From positions 75,677,625 through 75,741,624 of the forward strand of contig CM072513.1 in NCBI GenBank assembly GCA_036898135.1: a DNA stretch of 64,000 nucleotides, read 5' to 3'. Shown here piece after piece: positions 1 through 9,054 of this stretch; positions within the stretch are counted from its first letter, which is position 1; each line of letters opens with the position of its first letter. The position numbers and the translations under genes were made by a program. Under the pieces are notes generated by a model. That model did no database searches. It was not told where the DNA came from and was given only the letters and a program-made list of their open reading frames with translations. The stretch is from Oncomelania hupensis (lineage: Eukaryota > Mollusca > Gastropoda > Littorinimorpha > Pomatiopsidae).

Positions 1-1
1 G

Positions 2-472
2 CTCGACACGAGAAATTGGGTGTACATGATTAAACAATGTCTGGATCATTTTGGTTTTTCAGAGGTTTGGTTAAATGGAGCTGGCAACGAAATATTATTT
101 TTACGTCATTTGAAGCAACGTATGGTAGATTGCTATAATCAAGATTGGTTTGCGAAACTAAGAGACAGCGATAGGTATATTACTTACCGCTCTTTCAAAT
201 CAGTATTACAGCCTGAAATATATTTCACTGATATAACGATAATTAAATTTAGAAATTCTTTCGTCAAGTTCCGTTTGGGTGTTATTGATATAAATGGAAA
301 CAAAAGATATAGTAGTGTGTCCAATAACTGTCCATTTTGTAACCACATTGAAGATGAAATACATTTTCTTTTGTATTGTCCTAAATATGATGATCTAAGA
401 GATAAATATATTTCCAAAACATTACACAAATGTACATCAACCACCTCTAAACTTTTTGTTACAAAATTATAA
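2..472 (+). pseudogene. LINE ORF2 C-terminal fragment with zinc knuckle
   Basis: The frame is open from the window edge (base 2) to a TAA at 470-472, so the 5' part lies outside the window. The protein reads as the region downstream of the reverse transcriptase in a non-LTR retrotransposon: a conserved TYRSFK stretch, then KFR..FVKFRLGV, then a Cys-rich knuckle (CPFC followed by H-F-L-L-x-C-P) close to the end. This arrangement is common in LINE polyproteins of lophotrochozoans. No RT or endonuclease motif is visible here. The clade cannot be assigned from this fragment. It is probably a 5'-truncated copy, but the visible part is intact with no stop or frameshift. Confidence 0.7.
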
Positions 473-730
473 CAAACATATTACAAGATCCGTAGCAATG
501 TTTATTTATTATGCTATAAAAAGACGTGACGCACAATGCAATGTCCGCTCACAAACGATCGTCTTGAAATAGTGTTCCACTGTTACTTTGCTTTTCCATG
601 GAAATGAGCTGAAATGTTCATTTTGCGTTATTGGTGCTAAGCAGCTGTTTGTTTATTTCCGGCATTGTTTAATTGATTATAGTTGTTTTGTGTTTGACCT
701 CTTGGCGAACAGGCTGGAGGCCTCGTCAAT
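473..730 (+). mobile_element. 3' UTR of the LINE, first part
   Basis: Sequence after the LINE stop codon runs without coding potential up to the target site GGCCTCGTCAAT (719-730), where the R705 retroposon begins. The same 12 bases recur at 1436-1447 and lead into AATAAATTGTGAATCGTGAATC-like terminal sequence, so the LINE 3' end was split by the insertion. This is inference from the duplicated target site. Confidence 0.55.
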
Positions 731-1435
731 TGATTGATTGATTGATTTATTGTTGCTTTAGGTCCAGCGGACTCTTCCGAGCCAAATCAGGACCGGACAA
801 CCCCCGATCCGCATAAAAGATCTGTTGAAACAACCCCAGTGGGAAAATTGAATGCCCTCCACCGGCCAGTCACTTTACAATAAAGACATCCCACGCGAGG
901 GACGGCTGAGGGTTGACCTCAACTACGCGAACCCCCGGTTACAAAAACAAAATAGAATACAAACATCATTATAAATCATCAACAAAACGCATACATATAA
1001 AATGCCTATAGTGCTAAATAGTACAATCATAGGAAGCCCTAGTGACCACCCGGCAGAAAGCGTCCAACACTCCCAAGCTGATCCAACAGACCTCATACAC
1101 AAACAAGGAGTCTTGTCCAGGAAGAGTTTTCAAGGAAAAAGGTAGGTCATTGATCTAGCGAAGAAGAAGATAGTATAGCAGAGTGAAGGACAGAGCAGGA
1201 ATAGGAAAGAGTAAATGAGGAAGACAGCGACAGTGGGAATTTAAAGCACTAAATTTCCATAAAGTGGGGATACTATTTATACTGAAAACCCCCGGCACTC
1301 CAACGGGGGTACTGTTGCCGCAGTGAATCTGTCTTGCCTATAAAGGAAAGACAGGTTTTCAACTGTGGCTTTCACTTTTCCCTTTATAGGTTTGAACAAT
1401 CTACAGTGGCAAGATTGCTCATGACCCCAAGGGGT
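731..1435 (-). mobile_element. R705 retroposon, copy 1 (full length)
   Basis: A 705-bp non-coding unit flanked by a perfect 12-bp direct repeat (GGCCTCGTCAAT at 719-730 and 1436-1447). Read on the minus strand it starts with the palindrome CCCCTTGGGG, has a TATAAATAG motif near 1270-1280, and ends in AACAATAAATCAATCAATCAA. A second copy (34575-35022 plus 45017-45262) has the same start and the same CAAT-type tail but a different target duplication, so the ends are genuine element ends. No tRNA-like A/B boxes and no coding capacity were recognised. The 12-13 bp duplications and short-repeat tail point to LINE-mediated retroposition. The family is not one I can name. Confidence 0.75.
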
Positions 1436-1471
1436 GGCCTCGTCAATAAATTGTGAATCGTGAATCTCTTG

Positions 1472-1474
<3 letters not shown>
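1436..1474 (+). mobile_element. 3' terminal piece of the split LINE
   Basis: Begins with the duplicated target site and continues into AATAAATTGTGAATCGTGAATC, which resembles a LINE 3' end (AATAAA plus short GAATC repeats), directly abutting the (CT)n run. Confidence 0.45.

Positions 1475-1545
<71 letters not shown>
1475..1545. repeat. (CT)n microsatellite
   Basis: Uninterrupted CT dinucleotides for about 70 bp directly after the LINE 3' end. Confidence 0.95.
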
Positions 1546-1549
<4 letters not shown>

Positions 1550-2225
1550 GTATGTGTGTGTGAGCTTGCGCGTTAGTGCGTGTCTGAGATACCGTTTACA
1601 GTGCGACGCCCTGTACGTGACAGCGTCGGCGTTATGTCAGTTCTCAGAAGAGAACACAACTCTTGAGAACTTCCTGTTAACTGAGAACGAAGTCGAATTA
1701 ACGTCTTTAGGTAAGAATGACAAATCATAACGGACCTGTCGTCGTCTGGTGTTTGATGTTTTGCCTTTTGATTAAGTTTGAATTGAAATGACTGCAGTAG
1801 CACTGGATTCGTTTGATTCGTTTTGAATTTTTTTGTTAAAAAAACTAATAGCGTGTTGAGAATGAGTTTTAAAATAAACTCAAAAGCTTGGTTTCTCTCC
1901 GTAGACAAGTTATATTTCCTGTTGTTATCTTCTTTTTTTTTGTGCCTAATAGCGTCTGAGTGAAGAAAAACTAGACACGTCCAGTGCGTTTTGACAGTAT
2001 TATGATTGCATTTGATTTGATACTTTTGTTCAGTAGAAATACAAGTTGATTGCATGACATTAGAAACTTTTGTTCTGTAGAAATACAAGAATTAAAACTT
2101 TAAAAAAAAATCATAATTTCTCAAAGTAAAACGAACGTTGTAAGTGTAAAACAATGTGACTTTGTCTTGTGATTGCATAGCATTAGAAACCTTTGGCTCA
2201 GTAGAAATGGGAGAATTACAAAAAA
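1546..2225. other. unique-looking sequence, no gene seen
   Basis: Short ORFs on both strands show no recognisable domain and look like chance frames. Within it, AACAAAAGTTT..TGCATGACATTAGAAAC..TTCTGTAGAAATAC-type phrases recur near 1990-2100 and again near 2170-2215, suggesting a small degenerate tandem duplication. Confidence 0.5.
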
Positions 2226-2244
2226 AAAAAATAATAATAATAAC

Positions 2245-2316
<72 letters not shown>

Positions 2317-2331
2317 AATGATAATAATAAT

Positions 2332-2391
<60 letters not shown>
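2220..2391. repeat. compound STR: A-run, (AAT)n, (AAG)n, (ATC)n
   Basis: An A-run is followed by AAT units (about 2231-2287), AAG units (about 2288-2318), a few AAT units and then ATC units to 2391. The three motifs differ by single steps (AAT to AAG, AAT to ATC), consistent with mutation followed by expansion. The open frames crossing it are homopolymeric artefacts. Confidence 0.95.
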
Positions 2392-4038
2392 AAAATCTCA
2401 CAATGTCTCAACAATAAAGGGCACATTTTTATTGTAAAGCAATTTCTTGTTTTAATTAATACTGTTGACCAAGAATATTTAAAAAAAACTTTATAGCATC
2501 TGGGAGTCAAACACAAAATTGTCCATGTATTTAAAAACTTTTTTCCCCACGATGTAGAAGAATGGCTAAGGTAACCTTTGATCATTTATTTCACTTAAAT
2601 GTAGCCGTGCTGGCTACGAGTATTTCTGACCATACGATATGTAGGCCTAACTTTGTTCTCTGTTATGTTTAAACTAACTGTATGAAAGAACTTGATATAC
2701 ATTTTTCAGATCCTTTAAAGCATATAACCATTAGACGCAGCGTTAAATTCTCTATTAGAATATATAAACTTTATTTGTGATTTATGTAGCAATTTTGAAT
2801 TAGAGCGCGATGTTTAGGATAGCGCGATGCATATCATGTTGATAAAGACACCGCACTGTTGTATGCTCGGCTGCTGCTGAAGCTGTTTTGGAATTTGGCC
2901 GGTTGTAATGGATCTTCCCGCTCGCCTACAAAACATGATAAGATTATAAATTGTGAATGATGCTAGGGTAGCAAAGATTCTCCACTGTAACACCTTAGTG
3001 TGATTTTTTCCGATGTTTTAGTTTATTCTCTAATAGTAGATACTTAAATTATATATTAGTTTCATAGGGACATAAACATCGAAAGGGAAACAGTGACAAG
3101 TTGTCAGAGGGCTCTAGATGTAACTATTGCATGTTGTGTTCGTTGTTTTCTAGTTTAGTTCGTCATAGTCGGAACCCATAATAGTAACCATGTCATATTG
3201 TATATCATTGGAAAGAGGAGACGTTGTTCTTTCTTTGTCATTACTATTATTATTTATAATTGTATTAAATTAAAGAGTTATTATGAGTTTAGAGTCGTGA
3301 CATTCTTAGGAGCAGCAGCCAACTCCCTCTTAAATTGCGTATTATTTTTATTTCGTAGCAGATAGGTCCGACATACTTATAACAGTAGAAAGGTTGTATT
3401 TTTGCGTTTCTGTCAATATATAATTTGTATAGTATTCCTTTCCATTTCAAGCCTTATGCGTAAAATTAAGATTAGCCACTAACACAAACTTAGCCAGCGA
3501 GCCTAGATTTTGGGGCGGGTGGGGAATGCGTAAGCAGCACTGTCGCTGCAGCTGGCGGGTCTACATAAAAGCAAAACACACAACTCGGCAAGGGGAGAGC
3601 ACCGGGCACCACGCAGTAGATAAGGGTCGTGCCACTCGAGCAATGCTTTTGCTACCTTAGCATAATGATGTACTTCGAATAAATCATTTTTCAACGGTCA
3701 TCACGGACTGGCGTTGGGGAAGAGAGAGAGAGAGAGAATGTGTGTCTTCACCATAGCCTCCATCACATAACACCATCTTCTCTCCAGACACCACACCACC
3801 AACACCACTACATATAATAGGAAATACTTCTTTTCTTTTCCTTTTTGTTGGCCGAAACAATTTTTTGTCAGTTTCTTCTTGGAGCTGTTGGTGTTTCATT
3901 TTCAAACTTCTGATGAGGAGAGAAGGTGGTCGATTGTGTTCTACAGAAAAAAAAATATTAATGACTTTTCAATAAAGTTTCTTTGTTGTCTCATTATTTG
4001 CTGTTTATTTAATTCTTGCGGGGTTTTTTGTCAACTGT
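2392..4038. other. AT-rich intergenic sequence, no gene seen
   Basis: No frame longer than about 75 codons has family resemblance. A short (GA)n lies near 3720-3740. Around 3100-3300 the composition is strongly AT-rich. I see no RNA gene or mobile element boundary. Confidence 0.5.
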
Positions 4039-4105
4039 CGGTCCTGATTTGGCTCGGAAGAGTCCGCTGGACCTAAAGCAACAATAAATCAATCAATCAA
4101 TCAAT
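4039..4105 (+). mobile_element. R705 3' end fragment with (AATC)n tail
   Basis: The sequence GGTCCTGATTTGGCTCGG followed by AGTCCGCTGGACCTAAAGC and a (AATC)n tail is the plus-strand counterpart of the left end of R705 copy 1. Only about 65 bp remains, so this is a strongly 5'-truncated copy or relic. Confidence 0.7.
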
Positions 4106-5015
4106 TTTGTCAACTGTGACGAAGAAAGTTCTTGATAAAATTTTGGGAATCATCAATACTTGGAGTAACTGAATGTAGTCTATGTACGTAGTTAAAATGT
4201 GTTTTCATTATGAAGTATAAGGGGGAAAACATGTGGTTAAAATAGTTGGAAACCTGTCCAGAAGATGCTGAGCAGTTAGCAGAGCTTTCCAACTGGGAAC
4301 GTTATCAAGAGAAAAAGAAAAGTGATATTCATGGTTCTCCTTTTTATTCTCTCTCTCTTGAGGTCTTGTATGTATAACATATTTCAATCAACTATGAAAG
4401 GTTAGTAGTTCATGCGTTTATGTGAGGGTTTTCTTTTGACATATTTCTGTAAGGCATTGGACAAAATGAGTGTATTTCTAGGTGCTGCAAATATTTGTAT
4501 TTTATTTTATTAAAAAAAGTTTTGTGGTAGTATATATACCAAGGATGGTAATTATGAGTTCTTGATGTGGGTTTTTTACAGATGAAAAGTGTTTTATTGA
4601 TTTCATTTAACGTCTATTCACATTTGTGATAGTAGACAACATATTCAGTTATAAACAGATCAACTTAATTATAAATATAATAATAATGAGATTAGAATTT
4701 ATAATAGTGTCTGTAAACTTTATATTAGTGTTGTGATCACAGCCTAGAGTCCCACACTGGAGAATGAGAGTTGAAGTCTCATGTAATTATCCATCGTTCA
4801 TCGTTAGTAAGTTTTGTTAACCACTCACAATTGGTTTCCTTTGGTCCTCTGGGGATGTATGGACACACTATGTTGATATGAATAGTATTAATGATTTTAA
4901 TTTTTATCATAGAAGAAAATGTATATTTGCCATCATTTGATTCAATTGGAGGTTTACACAATGTATATTCTAAATCATTTCGACATATATTGTCGTTTGT
5001 ATTTTCTTATTAGTT
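4106..5015. other. AT-rich sequence, no gene seen
   Basis: Only short chance frames are present. Nothing recognised on either strand. Confidence 0.45.
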
Positions 5016-5017
5016 GC

Positions 5018-5117
5018 CCAGCCATGAGGGTTGCTGAAGACAGAGAAAGATGGTTAAACGATCATCTGTGGCGCCCCTACGACCTTCCAGTTACGGGATA
5101 GGATAGGAGAGGAGAGG
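5018..5117 (+). mobile_element. L-GGATA LINE 3' end fragment
   Basis: About 100 bp encoding the last residues of the family ORF (AEDRERW motif followed by the stop) and ending in GGATAGGATAGGAGAGGAGAGG-like tail units. It is the 3' end of the same LINE family found at 5481-6870, 13216-13665, 15187-15890, 22326-22892 and 25185-25655. Orientation is opposite to the larger fragment that follows. Confidence 0.7.
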
Positions 5118-5137
5118 ATTCCGACATGAATAATGCA

Positions 5138-5437
5138 TCATTCTATAATCTCATTTTGTTCCATAGTGTTGATCCAGCTGCTTACATCCTCCAGTGTGAT
5201 ACCCGGAACATATATAATTTGAGTTTTCTTATTTTGGTCTGTTATTTTCTCTTGTTTCAGTCGCTTGATTGTTGTCGAGTCAACTATGACCAGATTTTGC
5301 GATTCATTTACAATCTTGCAGGTTTGTAGTTGTTCAGATGGTGTATAGTTTGTTTTTCCCCCTGCATCTGGAATGGGAATGTATTCTATGTTGCAGTTCA
5401 ACATTAATGTTTCATCGTATTTGATCTCTGGTTTCAT
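5138..5437 (-). pseudogene. SGNH/GDSL-like fragment, possibly retroelement-derived
   Basis: A 99-codon frame lies between two opposed LINE ends. Its centre reads NLVIVDSTTIKRL, followed about 25 residues later by VPGITLEDVSSW. That spacing of a (G)DS-like nucleophile block and a PG-x-T-x-x-D-(V/I) block resembles the SGNH-like domains often found beside reverse transcriptases in invertebrate retroelements. The canonical glycine of GDS is valine here. No downstream catalytic His block is visible, so it is a fragment. Alternative: a chance frame. No promoter or splice sites were identified. Confidence 0.35.
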
Positions 5438-5480
5438 CTTTCAAGATAGGATTATTTTGTACCTGTGAGCCCATGCATCA

Positions 5481-6870
5481 TATCCCGTAACTCGAAGGTC
5501 GTAGGGGCACCACAGATGATCGTTTAACAAGTGTACTCCATCTTTTTCTGTTCTCAGCAACCCTTATGGCTTCGCTCAGTGTCAAACCAGTCAATTATCG
5601 ATTGTTGTCCTCCTCCTCTTTATCTGTCTCCCTCTTCTTCTGTATACTTGCATCGTGCCTTGCAGGATGGTCTTTACAAGGCCTGATGCTCTGGTGACGT
5701 GGCCATACCATCGGAGTTTCCGTTTCTTCACCATTGTGAGCATGTCCTCGTGTTGTCCAATCGCTTGCATGTGTGATGATCTGTCGGACTTCGTTGTTGG
5801 TGATGTGTTGGGTATAGGAAATGTCCATAATTTTTCTGTAGCAACTTATCTCCATGCTTTGTATTCATCGTTGTAGATCTGCTGTGAGGGTCCATGTTTT
5901 GCAAGCGTATAGGAAGATGGAGATGACAAGGAAGTGCAGCAGCCTTACCTTGGAATGTAGACTGATGGTCCTATCTTTCCAAAATGGGCTTTAACCTTGT
6001 CAAAGCAGCAGTTGTTCGTGTGATCCTGGAGAGGACTTCCTGTTGGGATCCATTGTCTCATACAATGGCTCCTAAATAGTTGAAGCTATGCACTGTTTTG
6101 AGGGATTGGCCTTGGACTTTTATGTCCATGTTATTGCCATTGGTGTTGTTGGTTATCATTTTGGTCTGTTCTGCACTTATTTCCATTCCATAACCTCTGG
6201 AGGTGGTGTCAATCCTCTGTACAAGCTGTTCAAGGCCTTGTTCCTCTCCAACCAATCCATCAATGTCATCCGCAAAAAAGAGGTTGGAGATTGCGCTACC
6301 CTCTATGCTGACTGTGCCTTCGTGATCTGCAAGAGCATTTGATATGGTGCGCTCTAAGGAGAGGTTGAAGAGTGTTTGAGAGAATAGGCATCCTTGACGC
6401 ACACCGATTGTTTGTTCTAAACCAGTGTCCGATGGCGCTGTAGTGGAGGACTACACTGGTAGCCTTGCCATACCGGCTATTGATGACTTCAATATATTTA
6501 GGACTGATATTGTACACTCTCGTGGTTGCCCACAGAGCCGCATGCCAGACTCGGTAAAACGCTTTCTTGAAGTCTACAAACACATGAAATAGATGATGTT
6601 GGCTTTGTAGATATTTCGTGCAGATTATTCTGAGGTTGAAAATCTGTTCAGTTGTACTTCGCCCTGCCCTGAATCCTGCTTGTTCTTCAGCTTTGATTTG
6701 TTCAGCTTGGGGTTTTAACCTGTTGAGTATTTATTTTAGGAGGACCTTGCTGGGATGGCTAATGAGGCTGATGGTGCGGTAAATTTCACACTCCTGAAGG
6801 TTACTCTTTTTTGGGCTCATATATGTCATTCTTTAAATGTCCTCCAAATTTTGTTTCAGATCTCCTTGAC
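5481..6870 (-). pseudogene. L-GGATA LINE, RT domain to 3' end, degraded
   Basis: The minus strand carries successive reverse-transcriptase segments in several frames: NYRTISLISHPSK-like start (near 6770-6850), AGFR-GRSTTEQIFNLR, VFVDFKKAFYRVWHAALW, then the shift to MRQGCLFS-TLFN and NLFFADDIDGL (catalytic box, near 6270-6290), then NYLGAI and the distal part with MRCYR, HAHNGE/WYGH-like and W-E-D-N-N segments, ending at TATCCCGTAACT (5481). At least two frameshifts and several stops break it, so it is not functional. Compared with better copies of such LINEs the DDxx-type box is kept as ADD. The clade (RTE, L2 or related) is uncertain. Confidence 0.8.
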
Positions 6871-8310
6871 TGGTAATGATCGGAAGCGCTGTAGTTCAAA
6901 CCAAGTTCTCAAAAGTTGGTGGTTGCAAAGGAACCTTCGCTGCAATGTTTGCATATGTTTCTATGCATATTTCGTTATCTTTTGTTTTTGTAGCTTCTTT
7001 GATTGCATCTTGTAGTCTTGTGTACTGTTTTATCTTTCTTTTTGAGCATTTTTCAACAGTACTTTTTTATTTTGTTTTAAATCACAACCGTGATAAGCAG
7101 CAGAGAGTGTTAATACAACTCGATGCACTGGTTAAGCATGATTTTCTACCACGATTTCCACCGAATATGCAGCATCTTGGTTTGGCAAAGCAATTTCCCA
7201 GAGTAATTCAAACGTTGCTGACATCTGGTGCATCTGATGACATGGGGACAATAACAAAAATTTGTGTACTCCATATTTCTTGTTTTCAGATTCGATGGCA
7301 ATGTGTCTGTGGCGAAAACAATTCTAGTGATCTGTTGTTGTGATTTCTTGGTTTTGAAAAAAAAATTATATCTTTGCTTTTTTTAAAAATCTTGTGGCTC
7401 AAAGTGACGAAACACAAGTCCTTCAGTTTTGACAGTAGGAATATAACATTGAACATTTGCGCCTAATAGATTCGTTAATGATAGAAGTTTGTTTTGTTGA
7501 TTTTGGGAAACACAGTCACCAGATTGTAATATTTTTACGTTTAGCACACTTCCTACTACACCGATAAAAGGGAATATTGTTGTTGGTTTTAACTTACGTA
7601 ACAACACATCACCAGTTTTTTGGGTCTTTGGTGATCACTTGATGTTTTTTCTATGTTTTTTAAATAAATATTTCAGACTTATTTATTTTTCTGGTTTTGT
7701 AACAATGTAATCTTTATTCGTTTCTTTTATGTGGTATTTGGAGTCAATGTTGTAATTTCTATATATTGCATGTATATTGTGGGATAACTTGTGTGATCTT
7801 AATTATAAAAAATAAATAAATAAATAAATAAATAAAAATAAATAATAATTTGTAGCGCCTGTGTTACGTCATAATTTAAGTTTGTTTCATTCTACAGAAC
7901 ATCGCAACTTTTCTAGGAACCCAGGTTATGACGATGAATCTGTTTCCCATGACCGGAAATGACCTCATCTGTGAAAAGTGTATTAAACACAAAAGCGTCG
8001 CTGAAGGCAAATATATCCGTCTGCCTGCGTGTTGGATGTACTTATAGTGAATATACACACTTGGATACACGTTGAAGGTTTGCTCTTTTGGATACCAGCC
8101 GAGATGGTGCTAGGTTGGATGCGCTTTGGAAGTTTTATACTGTTGATACAACTGTAACTGTGCACACATGGATACACATAGCCACTCATGTGCACATTTA
8201 TATTATATAATTTGAGACTGTGCATATTCCGTGAATATCATTTGGGAGTTCACATTCATATTGGATATAAACATGCTACAATATTAACCAAGGATGTGTG
8301 TGCATTTATT
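6871..8310. other. LINE upstream remnant plus AT-rich sequence
   Basis: The first few hundred bases may be further degraded upstream sequence of the L-GGATA copy (scattered LINE-like phrases on the minus strand), but no motif is firm. A minus frame at 7383-7607 (74 codons) has no family I recognise. A (AAAT)n run at 7806-7845 looks like an element tail. No host exon was identified. Confidence 0.4.
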
Positions 8311-8329
8311 TGGTTTGAACAGTTATAGC

Positions 8330-8365
8330 ATGGGTTGCCGGCAGTCTCAGAAGTCAAAAGGTTAG
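8330..8365 (+). CDS. upstream mini-ORF 1 repeating the globin N-terminus
   Basis: ATG at 8330 in a good initiation context (A at -3, G at +4) opens an 11-codon frame that reads MGCRQSQKSKG before TAG. Its first residues match the MGC-x-QS-start of the globin exon 510 bp downstream. It could be a uORF in the globin 5' UTR or the relic of a duplicated first exon. AAAAG/GTTAGA at its end could also be a weak splice donor. Whether it is transcribed or translated cannot be seen. Confidence 0.4.
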   Translation: MGCRQSQKSKG

Positions 8366-8513
8366 ATGTACTATATAGAAGGTTGATAGCATTACCCACT
8401 CAGCTTTGTTGGTGCCGTAAAGAAGAGAGCGAGACAAAGTGAACATGAAATATGACACACAAACTCCTGTTGATAGTTTAGCTGACTTGAGTCAACAGAT
8501 TAGCAAAACAACA

Positions 8514-8572
8514 CTTGTTTGAGCTATAACACTTTAACAGAGGGTGGCCACCAGCCTCAGAAAATTAAGACT
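8514..8572 (+). repeat. degenerate copy of the globin start segment, no ATG
   Basis: GTTTGAGCTATAACACTTTAA followed by GGGTGGCCACCAGCCTCAGAAAA aligns by eye with the TTTGAAC...CATGGGTTGCCGGCAGTCTCAG phrase at 8314-8350 and with 8809-8860. The initiation codon is replaced, so it codes nothing. Confidence 0.4.
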
Positions 8573-8685
8573 CATGCAGAATTACAAAATATTAGATAGA
8601 GGCCAAGTAAACAAAAGCGCTGTTGATAGTTTAAGAAACAGTCGCTGACCTGCCAAAGTGGATTTACACCATAAAACCCAAAGCC

Positions 8686-8739
8686 ATGGGCTGTCGTCAG
8701 TCTCAGTTCAAAATCGGACACAGAATAATACAAGTTTAG
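8686..8739 (+). CDS. upstream mini-ORF 2 repeating the globin N-terminus
   Basis: ATG at 8686 (G at -3, G at +4) opens a 17-codon frame MGCRQSQFKIGHRIIQV ending at TAG 8737-8739. The first seven residues equal those of mini-ORF 1 and match MGCCQSK of the globin apart from two positions. It lies 154 bp upstream of the globin ATG. It is either a uORF that would limit initiation at the globin start, or a decayed duplicate. Confidence 0.4.
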   Translation: MGCRQSQFKIGHRIIQV

Positions 8740-8839
8740 CAAGAGAAATAGTTGAAAGATCAGACTTCTGCAGCACCGAGTCTAGAACCCCTTGCCTGTA
8801 CTGTTCTTTGAACGGATTCCAACAATAATAATCATAGTC

Positions 8840-9054
8840 ATGGGGTGCTGTCAGTCAAAAAACAAGCGAAAGGACAGTGGCATTGTGGAGTCTACGTATA
8901 ACGAGCAGGTTGCCAACGATTTCACGGATATGACCCCAGCCACCAAATCCTGCGAGAACCTCCACGTGAACGCCAAACAGATCTTCAGCCTCAGACAGTC
9001 CTGGAAAGGCATCAAGCGGAACATGGACCACGCGGGCATCGAGATGTTTATAAG
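8840..9054 (+). CDS. globin exon 1, N-terminally acylated (globin X-like)
   Basis: Start chosen at ATG 8840 (G at -3, G at +4), because the protein then begins MGCCQSKNKRK: Gly2 fits N-myristoylation and Cys3/Cys4 fit palmitoylation, as in membrane-bound globin X-type proteins. An in-frame ATG 48 bases upstream would bury this signal. About 45 variable residues lead to the A helix, with FSLRQSWKGIKRN around residues 49-61 (the Trp is the usual A-helix Trp), followed by the start of the B helix, HAGIEMFIR. The exon ends in ATAAG/GTAAAT: the GT splits an Arg codon after its second base. That is the B12.2 phase-2 intron position shared by animal globins, which supports both the family and the exon end. 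Haem-binding His residues (E7, F8) lie in later exons not found here. Expected role: haem protein anchored to membranes, possibly redox or signalling rather than oxygen transport (inference). Confidence 0.8.
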
